Positions 8,768-18,437 of a stretch of 64,000 nucleotides of DNA are shown piece after piece. Every line of letters begins with the position of its first letter. Within the stretch, counting starts at the first letter, position 1. The notes under the pieces were generated by a model. The model ran no database searches. It worked only from the letters and a program-made list of their open reading frames with translations, and was not told the origin of the DNA. A program made the position numbers and the translations under genes. Origin of the DNA: Asticcacaulis sp. ZE23SCel15. GTDB lineage: Bacteria > Pseudomonadota > Alphaproteobacteria > Caulobacterales > Caulobacteraceae. The stretch spans positions 1,907,001 to 1,971,000 of the forward strand of contig NZ_CP130044.1 of NCBI RefSeq assembly GCF_030505395.1, read 5' to 3'.

Positions 8768-10096
8768 ATGAGTAAATCAACGGGGGGCACCGCAGCCCCG
8801 CAGCCGGGCACCATGCCTGAGAGCCGGATGAGCAAATACCGCTGGGTGATCGTCACCCTTTTGTTTATCGCTATCGGCATCAACTATATCGACCGCCAGA
8901 TGATCGGCATTCTGAAGGACACGCTTCAGAAAGACCTGCAATGGACGGAAATCCAATATGCTCAGATCGTCTTCTGGTTTCAGTGCGCCTATGCCATCGG
9001 CTTCCTGACCTTTGGACGGGTTATCGATAAGATCGGTGTCAAGATTGGCTATGCCGTCGCCTTCACCATCTGGACGATTGCTTCGATCGGGCACGGCCTG
9101 ATCCATACGGTGACACAGTTTGCCGTTGCCCGCTTTGTGCTGGGCTTTGGCGAATCGGGCAGCTTCCCTTCCTCACTTAAGGCGGTCTCACAGTGGTTCC
9201 CGCAAAAGGAACGCGCGCAGGCCGTCGGCATTTTCAACGCCGGAACCGCGATGGGCCCGATCATTACCCCGCTTCTGGTGCCGTGGATTACGATTGCGTT
9301 CGGCTGGCGGGCAGCCTTTATCTCGATTGGTATCGTAACGGCCCTGTGGCTGTTCGCGTGGTTGCTGATGTATCGTCAGCCGGAAAAGCACCCCAAGGTC
9401 AATGCCGCCGAACTGGCGCACATTCGCTCGGATGTTGATCAGCACTCAGGGGAAGAGATTGAGAAGATTTCGTGGTTTAAGCTTTTGACTTTTCGCGGCA
9501 CCTGGGCCTATGCGTTGGGTAAGTTCCTGACCGATCCGATCTGGTGGCTTTATCTGTTCTGGTTGCCGGATTTTCTGGGTAAGGCTTACGGCCTTGATCT
9601 CAAAAGCTTCGGGCCGCCGCTGATTGCCATCTATATTCTGGCCGATGTCGGCTCGGTCGTCGGCGGCTGGTCGTCGTCCAAGCAGATTCAGATGGGCCGC
9701 ACGCCTAATGCCGCCCGTAAGACCACCATGCTGTTGTGCGCGTTTGCGGTCATACCCATCGTGTTTGCCCAGTTCGTCGGCAATCTGTGGGGCGCTGTGG
9801 CCATTATCGGTGTGGCGGCGGCAGCTCACCAGGCATGGTCAGCCAACCTGATGACCCTGCCGTCGGATATTTTCCCCAAGGCGGCGGTGGCTTCGGTCAT
9901 CGGCATCGGCGGCACGGCGGGGGCCATCGGCGGTATGTTGATGACCACCTATAACGGCTATATCCTTGAGTTCTTTGGCTCTTATCAGCCGATCTTCATT
10001 GTGGCGGGCAGTGCCTATCTGGTGGCGATTACCGTCATCCACCTGCTGACGCCGCACCTCAAGCGGATACCGATCGAGAAAATCCGGGTCGGCTAA
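8768..10096 (+). CDS. MFS transporter, hexuronate/ACS family
   Basis: A 442-residue major facilitator protein with twelve predicted membrane helices in two halves. The GINYIDRQMIGIL first helix, the GRVIDKIG loop (motif A position) and GFGESGSFPSSLKAVSQWFP are characteristic of the anion:cation symporter family that includes ExuT and other sugar-acid carriers, so a hexuronate or related sugar acid is the probable substrate; this is inference. The start at 8768 has AGGGAA upstream and avoids a non-hydrophobic extension to 8690. No catabolic genes adjoin it. A GntR-type operator lies upstream and a strong terminator follows. Confidence 0.85.
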   Translation: MSKSTGGTAAPQPGTMPESRMSKYRWVIVTLLFIAIGINYIDRQMIGILKDTLQKDLQWTEIQYAQIVFWFQCAYAIGFLTFGRVIDKIGVKIGYAVAFTIWTIASIGHGLIHTVTQFAVARFVLGFGESGSFPSSLKAVSQWFPQKERAQAVGIFNAGTAMGPIITPLLVPWITIAFGWRAAFISIGIVTALWLFAWLLMYRQPEKHPKVNAAELAHIRSDVDQHSGEEIEKISWFKLLTFRGTWAYALGKFLTDPIWWLYLFWLPDFLGKAYGLDLKSFGPPLIAIYILADVGSVVGGWSSSKQIQMGRTPNAARKTTMLLCAFAVIPIVFAQFVGNLWGAVAIIGVAAAAHQAWSANLMTLPSDIFPKAAVASVIGIGGTAGAIGGMLMTTYNGYILEFFGSYQPIFIVAGSAYLVAITVIHLLTPHLKRIPIEKIRVG

Positions 10097-10118
10097 AACC
10101 GGCGGATATATCACTCTC

Positions 10119-10157
10119 AAAATAGCGCTGCTCTCAGATTGGGGCGGCGCTATTTTT
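10119..10157. terminator. Bidirectional intrinsic terminator
   Basis: AAAATAGCGC (10119-10128) pairs perfectly with GCGCTATTTT (10147-10156), with T runs on both strands. It ends the transporter transcript; the stop codon of the convergent flippase gene is inside the right arm, so it can serve both genes. Confidence 0.85.
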
Positions 10158-11673
10158 TTAATAACCGCCTGACGATGCCTTGCCCTTTATGGACGATGGT
10201 GTGCTCAATCGTGTTGGGACGGCCCGCCAGCCCCCACACGGTAAAGACCACAATGGCATATATAATGAGGGCCGGGGCGACGACCAATCCAATGCTGATG
10301 ACCTCAAGCCATATGCCTTTGTCAAACCAGACCAGCGGTTTTAGGCCGTAAATCGTCGCGGCCATGGCCCCAAGACCCAGCAGATAGGGGACTAACGCGC
10401 CGATCTGATCGCGGATTTTAAGGCCTATCAGGGTGCGCACGCTGAACATGGAGAAGATAACCACGGCGGTCGCCGCTATGGCCTGAGTGGCAATCGCGCC
10501 GTAAACGCCGTACTGGCTGGCGGCAAACAGCATGATCGGCAGCTTGACGGCCAGTTCGGCCACCCCGCGCATCGACACAAACTGGTTGCGGTTCAGCACC
10601 ATCGCCAGACACGGCAACGGAAACGATGGCAGCACAATCATCGCCGTCAGGGCCAGCGCGGTAAGGTACGGCGCGGCCTCCAGCCACTTATCCCCGAACA
10701 GCACATTCAGCACCGGTGTCGATAACATGGCCAGCGACAGCAAAACCGGCGTGATCAGCATCGGTATGCCGGCTGAGGCTTTAAGATAGGCGGCCCCCAG
10801 ATCTTTGGGCGATTGAATGAGGGTCGCAAAGGCGGCGTTAATCGGCCCGATGGTCGGCAGGGCAATGGCTTGATAAGGGATATTGACCATATCGGTCGCC
10901 GCCGTAAATCGGCCAAAAGGTACTAGGTCGATATAGCGCGGCAGGATCAGCCGATCCATCTGCCAGTTTACGGACGATATAAACTGGGTCAGGGTGCTCC
11001 AGCCGACGACATTGGCAAAGCGCGGCCATTCCTTAAAAGTCAGGGACGGCTTCATGGGCGCAAACACATAGGTCAGGCTGACGAACACGACCGCCGTGGT
11101 GATGGTGCCGATGGCCAGCGCCCAGTAGCTGCGGGTCAGAATGGCCACGGTCGCCACCACGATCAGCGATACGGACTTTGATGCCACATCCAGTATGAAA
11201 CTTTTGCTGAAATCAAACTGCTTGGCAAACAGGATGAGCCGTGGGCTGATCAGGCCGCGCATGATCGGTGAGATCGCCAGACACGCAATCAGCGGCAGCA
11301 GGCGCGGCTCATTGTAAAACAGTGACATCGGCCAGGCCAGCGCCCCCAGCACCGCCGCCACAATCAGGCTGCGCATCAGACCGAGCGTGAAGGCCGTGTT
11401 GAACATGTCATCCGTCAGATGATCTTCGCGTAGCAAAATCGTCGTAATCGGCAGGTCAAGCACGGTCTCGACGATAAACACCGACGTCATAGCCATGGCA
11501 ACCAGCCCGAAATCGGCGGGCCCTAAAAAGCGCGCCAGTATAAGCAGGGCTATGAAATCGAGCACCTTGGCCAGTAACCGCCCGCTGATCGACCACGCCC
11601 CGGCCTTGGCGGTGCGGCCTGATAAGGATGGGTTCGGGGTATCGCCGGGAGAGGGGGCGGGCTGGTCGGTCAT
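10150..11673 (-). CDS. Lipopolysaccharide/exopolysaccharide flippase (MOP superfamily)
   Basis: A 507-residue integral membrane protein with about fourteen hydrophobic helices, starting after a short polar N-terminus with the helix motif KAGAWSISGRLLAKVLDFIALLILARFLGPADFGLVA. That opening is typical of the polysaccharide transporter (PST/Wzx-like) family that moves lipid-linked sugars across the inner membrane. The stop is TAG inside the shared terminator. No glycosyltransferase genes flank it, so the cargo polysaccharide is unknown. Confidence 0.85.
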   Translation of the reverse strand: MTDQPAPSPGDTPNPSLSGRTAKAGAWSISGRLLAKVLDFIALLILARFLGPADFGLVAMAMTSVFIVETVLDLPITTILLREDHLTDDMFNTAFTLGLMRSLIVAAVLGALAWPMSLFYNEPRLLPLIACLAISPIMRGLISPRLILFAKQFDFSKSFILDVASKSVSLIVVATVAILTRSYWALAIGTITTAVVFVSLTYVFAPMKPSLTFKEWPRFANVVGWSTLTQFISSVNWQMDRLILPRYIDLVPFGRFTAATDMVNIPYQAIALPTIGPINAAFATLIQSPKDLGAAYLKASAGIPMLITPVLLSLAMLSTPVLNVLFGDKWLEAAPYLTALALTAMIVLPSFPLPCLAMVLNRNQFVSMRGVAELAVKLPIMLFAASQYGVYGAIATQAIAATAVVIFSMFSVRTLIGLKIRDQIGALVPYLLGLGAMAATIYGLKPLVWFDKGIWLEVISIGLVVAPALIIYAIVVFTVWGLAGRPNTIEHTIVHKGQGIVRRLLKK

Positions 11674-11873
11674 CAGGTTTCCGGGCGGTACAGATTGACG
11701 GGCGAGATGCCCCGGCTATTGGCACACAGCGCGCGCGTAGGGCAAGGCGTGCGCTGATTATTACCATAGTTATAAGCCATTAGGATTTCCCTACCGGCTT
11801 TGAGTGTGGTCTGTGCGCCACAGGCGAGGCCTTAACGAACAACGGCCCCCGCTGTGTCGCAATTTACACAATT

Positions 11874-11918
11874 CTGTCACATGTCCATGTCGGTTCTGTC
11901 ATATAGCGCCCCTATAAG
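11874..11918 (+). promoter_or_regulatory. Putative PhoB-type promoter upstream of the lipoprotein gene
   Basis: Two heptamers, CTGTCAC (11874) and CTGTCAT (11896), lie on the same face of the helix exactly 22 bases apart, twice the 11-base PhoB repeat unit. A TATAAG -10 element follows at 11913-11918, seven bases after the second unit, the usual geometry of Pho promoters where the box replaces the -35. The intervening unit (CCATGTC) is degenerate. Phosphate control is inferred from the motif only. Confidence 0.5.
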
Positions 11919-12000
11919 CCCCCTTAAGGCAAAACGACCTTTGTTGTGGGGGAGAGCGGTCTTCGCTCTTCGACGCCTGTCAAACGTTGGAGACAAAGAC

Positions 12001-13464
12001 ATGATCAAATCCAGAAAATTCCGTATCGCGCTTATGACCGGCGGCGCTGCGCTTGGCGTAGCCCTGACGCTGGCCGCTTGTGGCGGTGCTGACGGCGTGG
12101 CCTCACCCGGCGAAGGCGTCCTGGTTGGCGGCGGTTCGTCGTCTTCGAGCAGCAGTTCTACACCTGGAAATGGTACACCGGCTACGGCATGCCCGACCGG
12201 CCTGCTGGATGGTGGCCTGGTTGCCAACAACACCCTGCGCGCCTGTCAGTTGCCAAACCTGATCACCGGTGATCTGGTTCTGAACAAGGTCGCGGGTGCG
12301 GTTTATTCCATTAACGGTCGCGTTCAGGTCGGTGACGACCTCGGCGCTAACCCGGCCGCCCCGCTGGCGGGCACCAAAGGCACCCTGACCATCGCGCCGG
12401 GCGTGAAGATCTTCGGCTCAGCCGGTCTTGACTACCTGATCATCAGCCGCGGTTCGCAAATCTTCGCGTCGGGCACCGCCTCTGAACCGATTATCTTCAC
12501 CTCCAAGCAAGGCATCGAAGGCACCGCCGGTGCTAACGCCATCGGTCAATGGGGTGGTCTGGTCATCGCCGGTCGCGCACCGTCCAACGTCTGCCCGGCT
12601 GGTGTCACCCCGCCGAACGTCGCCTGTTCCGAAGGTCAGGTCGAAGGCACCAACGCATTTTACGGCGGCAACACAGCTAACGACAACTCCGGCATCCTGA
12701 AGTATGTCCGCGTACAGCACTCCGGCTTTGAAGTTCTGCCCGCCAAGGAACTGAACGGCATCACCTTCGCCGGCGTCGGTTCGGGCACTACGGTTGATTA
12801 CGTTCAGGTTCATAACTCGTCCGACGACGGCATGGAAATGTTCGGCGGCACGCTCAACCTGAAGCACATCATCCTGACCGGCAACGACGACGACAGCCTC
12901 GACACCGACAACGGCTACCGCGGCGCGGTCCAGTTCCTGATCGTTAAGCAACGTGACAACGGCGGTGACCGTCTGTTTGAAATGTCCTGCGCCGGTAACG
13001 CGGCCTACTGCTCGCATCCGATGATCTCCAACGCCACCTTGATCCGCCGCTCGTCGGTCGCGTCGAACGGCCTGGAACTGAACACCGGCACGGACCTGAC
13101 CCTGATTAACTCGGTGATCCACAACACCTCGGCCACCACCACGACCGGCATCCGTATCACTGATGTCGCGACCCAAACGGCGGCCCCGACCTTTAGCTCG
13201 GTCTACATGTCAGGCTTCGCCACCCAGTTTGCCTCTTCCGGCAACACGGCGGCGATCTTCACCGGCGGCACCAACAACACCGCTAACGGCACGTCGACCC
13301 TGGTTGATTTCGTGAACGGCGCCAATGAAACCGCCGTCACGGTCACTCCGGCAACCGCCGTCAACGCCGTCTTCTCCAGCGTCACCTATGTCGGCGCCGT
13401 GAAAGATGCCAACGACAACTGGTGGAAGGGCTGGTCCTGCGGTCTGGACAGCAACCCTTGCTAA
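12001..13464 (+). CDS. Serine-linker lipoprotein, beta-helix-like, paired with a TonB receptor
   Basis: 487 residues. A lipoprotein signal ends in LTLAAC with the acylated Cys27, followed by a flexible tract containing eight consecutive serines (residues about 45-52) and then a large domain of short beta-strand repeats with motifs WGGLVIAGRAP, NSGILKYVRVQHSG, VHNSSDDGMEMFGGT and GNDDDSLD. The spacing of these motifs suggests a right-handed parallel beta-helix. The function is unknown; the receptor gene 88 bases downstream suggests a joint role in uptake at the cell surface. It may be related to the phosphate-starvation lipoprotein ElpS of Caulobacter crescentus, but that is from memory. Start chosen at GGAGAC-spaced ATG 12001. 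Confidence 0.8.
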   Translation: MIKSRKFRIALMTGGAALGVALTLAACGGADGVASPGEGVLVGGGSSSSSSSSTPGNGTPATACPTGLLDGGLVANNTLRACQLPNLITGDLVLNKVAGAVYSINGRVQVGDDLGANPAAPLAGTKGTLTIAPGVKIFGSAGLDYLIISRGSQIFASGTASEPIIFTSKQGIEGTAGANAIGQWGGLVIAGRAPSNVCPAGVTPPNVACSEGQVEGTNAFYGGNTANDNSGILKYVRVQHSGFEVLPAKELNGITFAGVGSGTTVDYVQVHNSSDDGMEMFGGTLNLKHIILTGNDDDSLDTDNGYRGAVQFLIVKQRDNGGDRLFEMSCAGNAAYCSHPMISNATLIRRSSVASNGLELNTGTDLTLINSVIHNTSATTTTGIRITDVATQTAAPTFSSVYMSGFATQFASSGNTAAIFTGGTNNTANGTSTLVDFVNGANETAVTVTPATAVNAVFSSVTYVGAVKDANDNWWKGWSCGLDSNPC

Positions 13465-13487
13465 TCAAAGCATAAGCGCCTGATGCG

Positions 13488-13522
13488 GGGCGTCAGGCCG
13501 GCTATGGCCCGACGCCCTTTTT
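13488..13522 (+). terminator. Intercistronic hairpin with T run (attenuator-like)
   Basis: GGGCGTC (13488-13494) pairs with GACGCCC (13511-13517), with further pairing inside the loop, followed by T5-CC-T8. It lies between the lipoprotein and receptor genes, so it probably sets a lower receptor output by partial termination or forms a 3' end. Confidence 0.75.
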
Positions 13523-13552
13523 CCTTTTTTTGATCAGCAAAGGTTTGATCAC

Positions 13553-16192
13553 ATGAAGCCCACAACCCTGTCTCTGGCCGTGCTTATGGCGACCTCGGCG
13601 CTGATCGCGCCCTGGGCCGCTATTGCTCAGGAAGCCCCACCGGCTGACGTCCAGCCCGAAGTTACCGATACCGCCGCCGAAGAACCCATCACCGAAGTGA
13701 CGGTGAAGGGCAAGTTCGTGCCGAACTCCATGCGCCGCACCGCCGAAGTCGTCTCCATCATGACCTCGGAAGACCTAAAGCGTACCGGCGATGACTCGGC
13801 AGCCACTGCCCTTACCCGCGTGACGGGTCTGTCGCTGGTCGAAGGCCGTTTCGTTTATGTGCGTGGTCTGGGCGAGCGTTATTCGTCAGCCCTCCTGAAC
13901 GGTTCGCCCCTGCCGTCGCCTGAGCCGCTTCAGCGCGTCGTGCCGCTCGACCTGTTCCCGTCCTCAATCCTGAGCCGCCTGTCGGTTCAAAAGACCCACT
14001 CGGCTGATTACTGGGGTGAATTCGGTGGCGGCGTGGTCGACCTTAAGACCGTGACGACCCCGGCATCGCCGTTCCTTTCCTTAAGCGTCAGCACCGGCGG
14101 CAATACCGAAACGACCGGCCAGCACGCCTTTACGCACTACGGTTCCGACAGCGACTGGTTCGGCTTTGATGACGGCACGCGTAAGTTACCTTTGCGCCTG
14201 CGTCAGGCCATCGCCACCGGCAAGCAGGTCACTCAGGGCAATTTTACCGATACCGAACTGCAAAAGATCGGTCAGGACTTTGTCAACGCGCCGCTTAACC
14301 TCATTCAGGAAACCGACAGCTTACCGGCGAACCTCAGCTTCAACGTCGTCGGGGGCCGCAGCTTTGATGTTGCCGCCGGTGAACTTGGCGTGATCGGTCT
14401 GGTCGACTTCTCCAATAGCTGGAAAGTCCGCAACGGCATCCAGCAGACCGCCGTCAACGACCTCGATAAGCTGGCCGTTTATGACGATTATGACTATTCG
14501 ACCTCGGAAAATAACGTCAGCCTGAACGGTCTGTTCGGTCTGGGCTTCCGTCAGGCCAAGCATTCAGTGCAGTGGACCAACCTGTTCATTCGCAACACCA
14601 CCAAGCGCACTCAGGTTCGCGAAGGCTATGACGGCGCCAATGGCGAAGTCCGCCGCCGTGAACAAAGCGGCTGGTATGAGCGTCAGTTGTTCTCGACCCA
14701 GTTGAACGGCAATTCCGACCTGACCGACAAGCTGACCCTGAACTGGCGTGCGTCCTATGCTCAAACCGAGCGTGACGTGCCGTACGAAAAGTCGATCACC
14801 TACGGTGTCGGCCTTGAAGGGCGCTGGTACCACGACGCGTCACGCGTGCGTAACCGCACCGATTTCTCGGAACTGAACGATAAGGTCAAGAGCGCAGGCG
14901 CCAGCCTCGATTACGACTTCTCGCTGGGTGAAGGCCGTGACGGCACGCTGACCGGCGGTTTTGATATCCTTGAAAACAAGCGCGATGCCTGGAACCGTCA
15001 GTTCAGCTATCTGACGCCGAACAACACCTTGCCGACCCCGGTGCAGTATACCCGTGTTGACTTCCTGCTGTCGGACTTCAACATCTCGCCGGATCGTCTG
15101 GTGCTGACCGAAGTCACCGGCGGCGACGGCGCTGCGGCTTATGAGGGTGGCCTGTTCGTCAATGCGGCCTTCGCTAAGGTTGATGTCGAAGTCATTCCGC
15201 TGGTGCGCGTCGCTGCGGGCCTGCGCTTTGAATCAGCCAAGCAGCGCATCACCACGGTCAACCTGTTCACGTCGGGCACAACACCAACCCCGATCACGCC
15301 GCTGAAGGAAGAATACCTCCTGCCGTCGGCCACCGTGACCTGGAACTTTGCCGACGACATGCAGTTGCGCGGCGGTATCTCCAAGACCATCGGTCGTCCG
15401 CAATTCCGCGAACTGGCCCCGCAGGTCTATCTTGATCCTGAACAGGACCGTCTGTTCGTCGGTAACCCGTTCCTGAAGGACACCGAAATCACCAATTTCG
15501 ATGCTCGTTATGAGTGGTACTACGACGCCGGTCAGTACATCACCGCCGGCCTGTTCTATAAGGACATCGAAAAGCCGGTCGAAGCCACCATCCTCGACAC
15601 CGGCTCCGGTGAAGGCCAGCAGTCCTACATCAACGCGCCGAAAGCGACGCTGATCGGGATGGAATTCGACTATAAGGGCGAGTTTGACTCCCCCGTCGAA
15701 GGCGCATGGTTTGCCTCCAAAAAATGGCTGGTCGCCGCCAACTATACCTGGACGGACTCAGAAGTGACCGCCAAGTCCGGTGATGTGGTCTATACGGCTG
15801 CCAACCAGGGCATGCCGACACCGGCTACCAACTATATCCTCGACGGCTCGCGTCTTCAGGGTCAGTCGGAGCATGTGGCCAACGTCCAGTTCGGCTGGAA
15901 CGACCTTGAAGCCAAGTCACAGGCCACGCTTCTGCTGACCTACGTCTCCGAGCGCGTCTCGGCGCGCGGCAAGCCGGGTTATCCTGACTACATTCAGGAG
16001 CCGGGCGCCATGCTCGACTTCACCTACCGTAAGGGCTTCGATGCCTTCGGTCAGGAACTGAACTTCGGTCTGGAAGTCCGCAACCTGCTAGGCACCGAAT
16101 ACGAAGAGTACCAGGAGCGTAATGGCCGCGTGAATATCAACAACTACGATATCGGCCAGAGCGTCTCGGTCAGCCTGTCGACCCAGTTCTAA
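13553..16192 (+). CDS. TonB-dependent outer-membrane receptor
   Basis: An 879-residue receptor with a signal peptide (cut near AIAQ, residue 26), a TonB-box-like ITEVTVKG, a plug domain that includes YVRGLGERYSSALLNGSPLPSPEP, and a long barrel ending in SLSTQF with the terminal phenylalanine typical of outer-membrane barrels. The plug variant with RGLGERYSS belongs to a class of large receptors not tied to classical siderophores. Coupling to the upstream lipoprotein suggests a shared substrate; what it is cannot be read here. A terminator follows at 16215. Confidence 0.9.
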   Translation: MKPTTLSLAVLMATSALIAPWAAIAQEAPPADVQPEVTDTAAEEPITEVTVKGKFVPNSMRRTAEVVSIMTSEDLKRTGDDSAATALTRVTGLSLVEGRFVYVRGLGERYSSALLNGSPLPSPEPLQRVVPLDLFPSSILSRLSVQKTHSADYWGEFGGGVVDLKTVTTPASPFLSLSVSTGGNTETTGQHAFTHYGSDSDWFGFDDGTRKLPLRLRQAIATGKQVTQGNFTDTELQKIGQDFVNAPLNLIQETDSLPANLSFNVVGGRSFDVAAGELGVIGLVDFSNSWKVRNGIQQTAVNDLDKLAVYDDYDYSTSENNVSLNGLFGLGFRQAKHSVQWTNLFIRNTTKRTQVREGYDGANGEVRRREQSGWYERQLFSTQLNGNSDLTDKLTLNWRASYAQTERDVPYEKSITYGVGLEGRWYHDASRVRNRTDFSELNDKVKSAGASLDYDFSLGEGRDGTLTGGFDILENKRDAWNRQFSYLTPNNTLPTPVQYTRVDFLLSDFNISPDRLVLTEVTGGDGAAAYEGGLFVNAAFAKVDVEVIPLVRVAAGLRFESAKQRITTVNLFTSGTTPTPITPLKEEYLLPSATVTWNFADDMQLRGGISKTIGRPQFRELAPQVYLDPEQDRLFVGNPFLKDTEITNFDARYEWYYDAGQYITAGLFYKDIEKPVEATILDTGSGEGQQSYINAPKATLIGMEFDYKGEFDSPVEGAWFASKKWLVAANYTWTDSEVTAKSGDVVYTAANQGMPTPATNYILDGSRLQGQSEHVANVQFGWNDLEAKSQATLLLTYVSERVSARGKPGYPDYIQEPGAMLDFTYRKGFDAFGQELNFGLEVRNLLGTEYEEYQERNGRVNINNYDIGQSVSVSLSTQF

Positions 16193-16214
16193 GATAGCTG
16201 ATCTGGATAGGTTT

Positions 16215-16248
16215 AAGCCCCTTCGCGTCTGGCGGAGGGGCTTTCTTT
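16215..16248 (+). terminator. Intrinsic terminator of the TonB receptor gene
   Basis: AAGCCCC / GGGGCTT stem (16215-16221 with 16237-16243), with extra CGC/GCG pairing inside, followed by TTCTTT. It begins 22 bases after the stop codon. Confidence 0.8.
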
Positions 16249-16271
16249 ATACAAAAATGGCCAGAATATAA

Positions 16272-16304
16272 AAAGGCCGGAGCATCATAAATGCTCCGGC
16301 CCTT
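16272..16304 (-). terminator. Intrinsic terminator of the siderophore receptor gene
   Basis: Perfect 11-bp inverted repeat GGCCGGAGCAT / ATGCTCCGGCC with a 5-base loop, flanked by A4 on the left and TTT on the right, so the minus-strand transcript ends in T residues. It lies about 45 bases past the stop of the minus-strand receptor. Confidence 0.8.
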
Positions 16305-16349
16305 TCATTGTGGAGATGTGCGCCTAATCAGGCTTAGCCCGGCTTAATC

Positions 16350-18437
16350 TTAGAACGTGTAGTCGAGGCTGACCATCACGCTGCGCGATGCACCGTAAAA
16401 GGACTGGCTCCACATCAGGCTGCCGAAATATTTCTCATCAAAGGCATTTTTGACATTGAGGGTGGCGCCCACCTTATCGGTTAGTTTGATACGGCCCATC
16501 AGGTCGACGATGGCATAAGAACCTTGCGTGACCGTATAGCCCAGATCGGTGGTTGAGATGTCGTCCTGCCAGCGCACAGACCCGCCCAGCTTCAAATCGC
16601 GCAGTTCCGGGATGCTATAGGTGGTGGACAACTTGAGAGTCTTACGCGGAATATAGGTGCGTACGTCATTGCCATCTTGGCCTTCGATCGACATCTGGGT
16701 CCAGCCGCCGTTGACCGTCCATTGCGGGGTGATCTTGCCTGCGACTTCGAGTTCATAACCTTTCACGAAGGTGTCGATGCCGATATAATAGCTCTTGCCG
16801 GTATCGGGGTTAAAGCCGGCATATTCCGCCAGATCATATTGTTCGGACTTAAAAACGGACGCGGTGGCATAAAGGCGTTTTTCGAACCATTCCGATTTGA
16901 CGCCGACCTCATAGCTTTTGCCCTTGGCGGCGGGCAGTCGGCTGCCGTCAAAATTGCCCTCCGACTGAGGATTGAAGATATCCGAATAGCTGGCGTAGAG
17001 CGATGCATTGGGTGTCACATCATAGACTATGCCGACATAGGGGCTGACCGCCTCTTCTTCACGTGACGCATCGACGGCGTAGGATTCGCCCGTGGTTTCA
17101 AGCTTGATGGCATTGAACCCGACCACGCTTTTCAGGCTGTCGGAAATATTCAGATGGATAGCGGCGTAACCGCGCGTCAGCTTATCGGTGATGTCTTCGG
17201 CGAGGTAAGTGTCCGGGTAGGTGGGCTCAGATGGTGCCACAATATGGGTACCCTGATAGGCATCATAGGCGAACATATCGGCAAAGGCTTCCCACTTATG
17301 GCTTTTGCTCTCATAGGTGTTGAGGCCTGCGACGACCTGATGTTCGCGGCCAAACAGGCTGACCCCGCCGTTGACGATAACGTCGAACATGTCCTGTTTT
17401 AATTCGGACGGATAATAGCCGCTCATCCCGCCGACACCGAGACCCGTGACCGGATCAGGATTGCCATAGGCGTACAAAAGCTTGGCTTTATCCTCCAGAT
17501 CCTTATGGGTATAGATGCCCTTGATGGTCCAGCCGTTCTCGAACTTATAGGACAGTTCGCCAAAGCTGGTCTTGCTGAAGGTATCCCAGAAGGTCCACGG
17601 GGCGGCGGTCGTTTCCGACACATCATAATCAATGGGCGTACCATCGGTATAGACCAGAGGCAAAGCGCCCCAGTTGTTGCCGGTCGCCAGATTGTCCTGC
17701 TGCGAATAGCCGGCGGTGAAGTTCAGCCTAGGGGTAATGTCCCACGCCACGACGCCGTAATAGACGTTGCGGTTGACGCCGTAATAGTTGAGGTAGGATT
17801 CTGTGTCGGTATTGGCGTACACAAAGCGCGCCGCCACCGTGCCATCGGCATTGAGCGGCGTTGAGACATCACTTTCAAGGCGCATATTGTCCCAGGTGCC
17901 ATAACCGACCGAGGCATTGGCGCGGAAGTCCTTGGTTGGGCGTTTACGGATATAGTTGATGGTCGCCGATGGGTTGCCGGTGCCGGTCATCATGCCGGTG
18001 GCGCCGCGCACGGCTTCGATACGGTCATAGATCACAGTGTCGAACGCGCCGGTTTGCAGGCCCCAGTCGAGGGGTTGCCCCACGCCGTCAACCTGAAACG
18101 TGGTGATCTCAAAGCCGCGTGAATTGTAATAGGTGCGGTCGGTCTCCGCCGGGACGACGTTGATGCCGGGGATGGTATCCAGCAACTGATTGGCGTCCGA
18201 AAGCCCAAATTCCTTGATTTGCTGAGCGGTAATCACGGTCACCGACTGAGGTGTTTCACGCAAACTCAGGTCAAGACCGGTGGCACCGGCAAACTCGCGG
18301 ATGACGCGCTTGCCCATGACGATGACTTCACGCACATCACCGGCATCTGCTGCATCATCGGCGGCGGCGGGCAGGGCGAGGGTCAGGCTGGACAGAATAA
18401 GGACAGACGCGGTCGCCCGCAGGGAAGATTTGAACAT
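16350..18437 (-). CDS. TonB-dependent siderophore receptor
   Basis: 695 residues: a signal peptide cut near ALPAAAD (residue 26), TonB-box-like VREVIVMGKR, a plug with the TPQSVTVITAQQIKEFG and RGFEITTFQVDGVG segments typical of FhuE/FpvA/FoxA-type ferric-siderophore receptors, and a barrel ending in SLDYTF. The exact siderophore (hydroxamate or other) is not predictable. A Fur-like box lies about 100 bases upstream and the PepSY gene upstream on the same strand is a usual partner, supporting an iron role. Confidence 0.9.
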   Translation of the reverse strand: MFKSSLRATASVLILSSLTLALPAAADDAADAGDVREVIVMGKRVIREFAGATGLDLSLRETPQSVTVITAQQIKEFGLSDANQLLDTIPGINVVPAETDRTYYNSRGFEITTFQVDGVGQPLDWGLQTGAFDTVIYDRIEAVRGATGMMTGTGNPSATINYIRKRPTKDFRANASVGYGTWDNMRLESDVSTPLNADGTVAARFVYANTDTESYLNYYGVNRNVYYGVVAWDITPRLNFTAGYSQQDNLATGNNWGALPLVYTDGTPIDYDVSETTAAPWTFWDTFSKTSFGELSYKFENGWTIKGIYTHKDLEDKAKLLYAYGNPDPVTGLGVGGMSGYYPSELKQDMFDVIVNGGVSLFGREHQVVAGLNTYESKSHKWEAFADMFAYDAYQGTHIVAPSEPTYPDTYLAEDITDKLTRGYAAIHLNISDSLKSVVGFNAIKLETTGESYAVDASREEEAVSPYVGIVYDVTPNASLYASYSDIFNPQSEGNFDGSRLPAAKGKSYEVGVKSEWFEKRLYATASVFKSEQYDLAEYAGFNPDTGKSYYIGIDTFVKGYELEVAGKITPQWTVNGGWTQMSIEGQDGNDVRTYIPRKTLKLSTTYSIPELRDLKLGGSVRWQDDISTTDLGYTVTQGSYAIVDLMGRIKLTDKVGATLNVKNAFDEKYFGSLMWSQSFYGASRSVMVSLDYTF

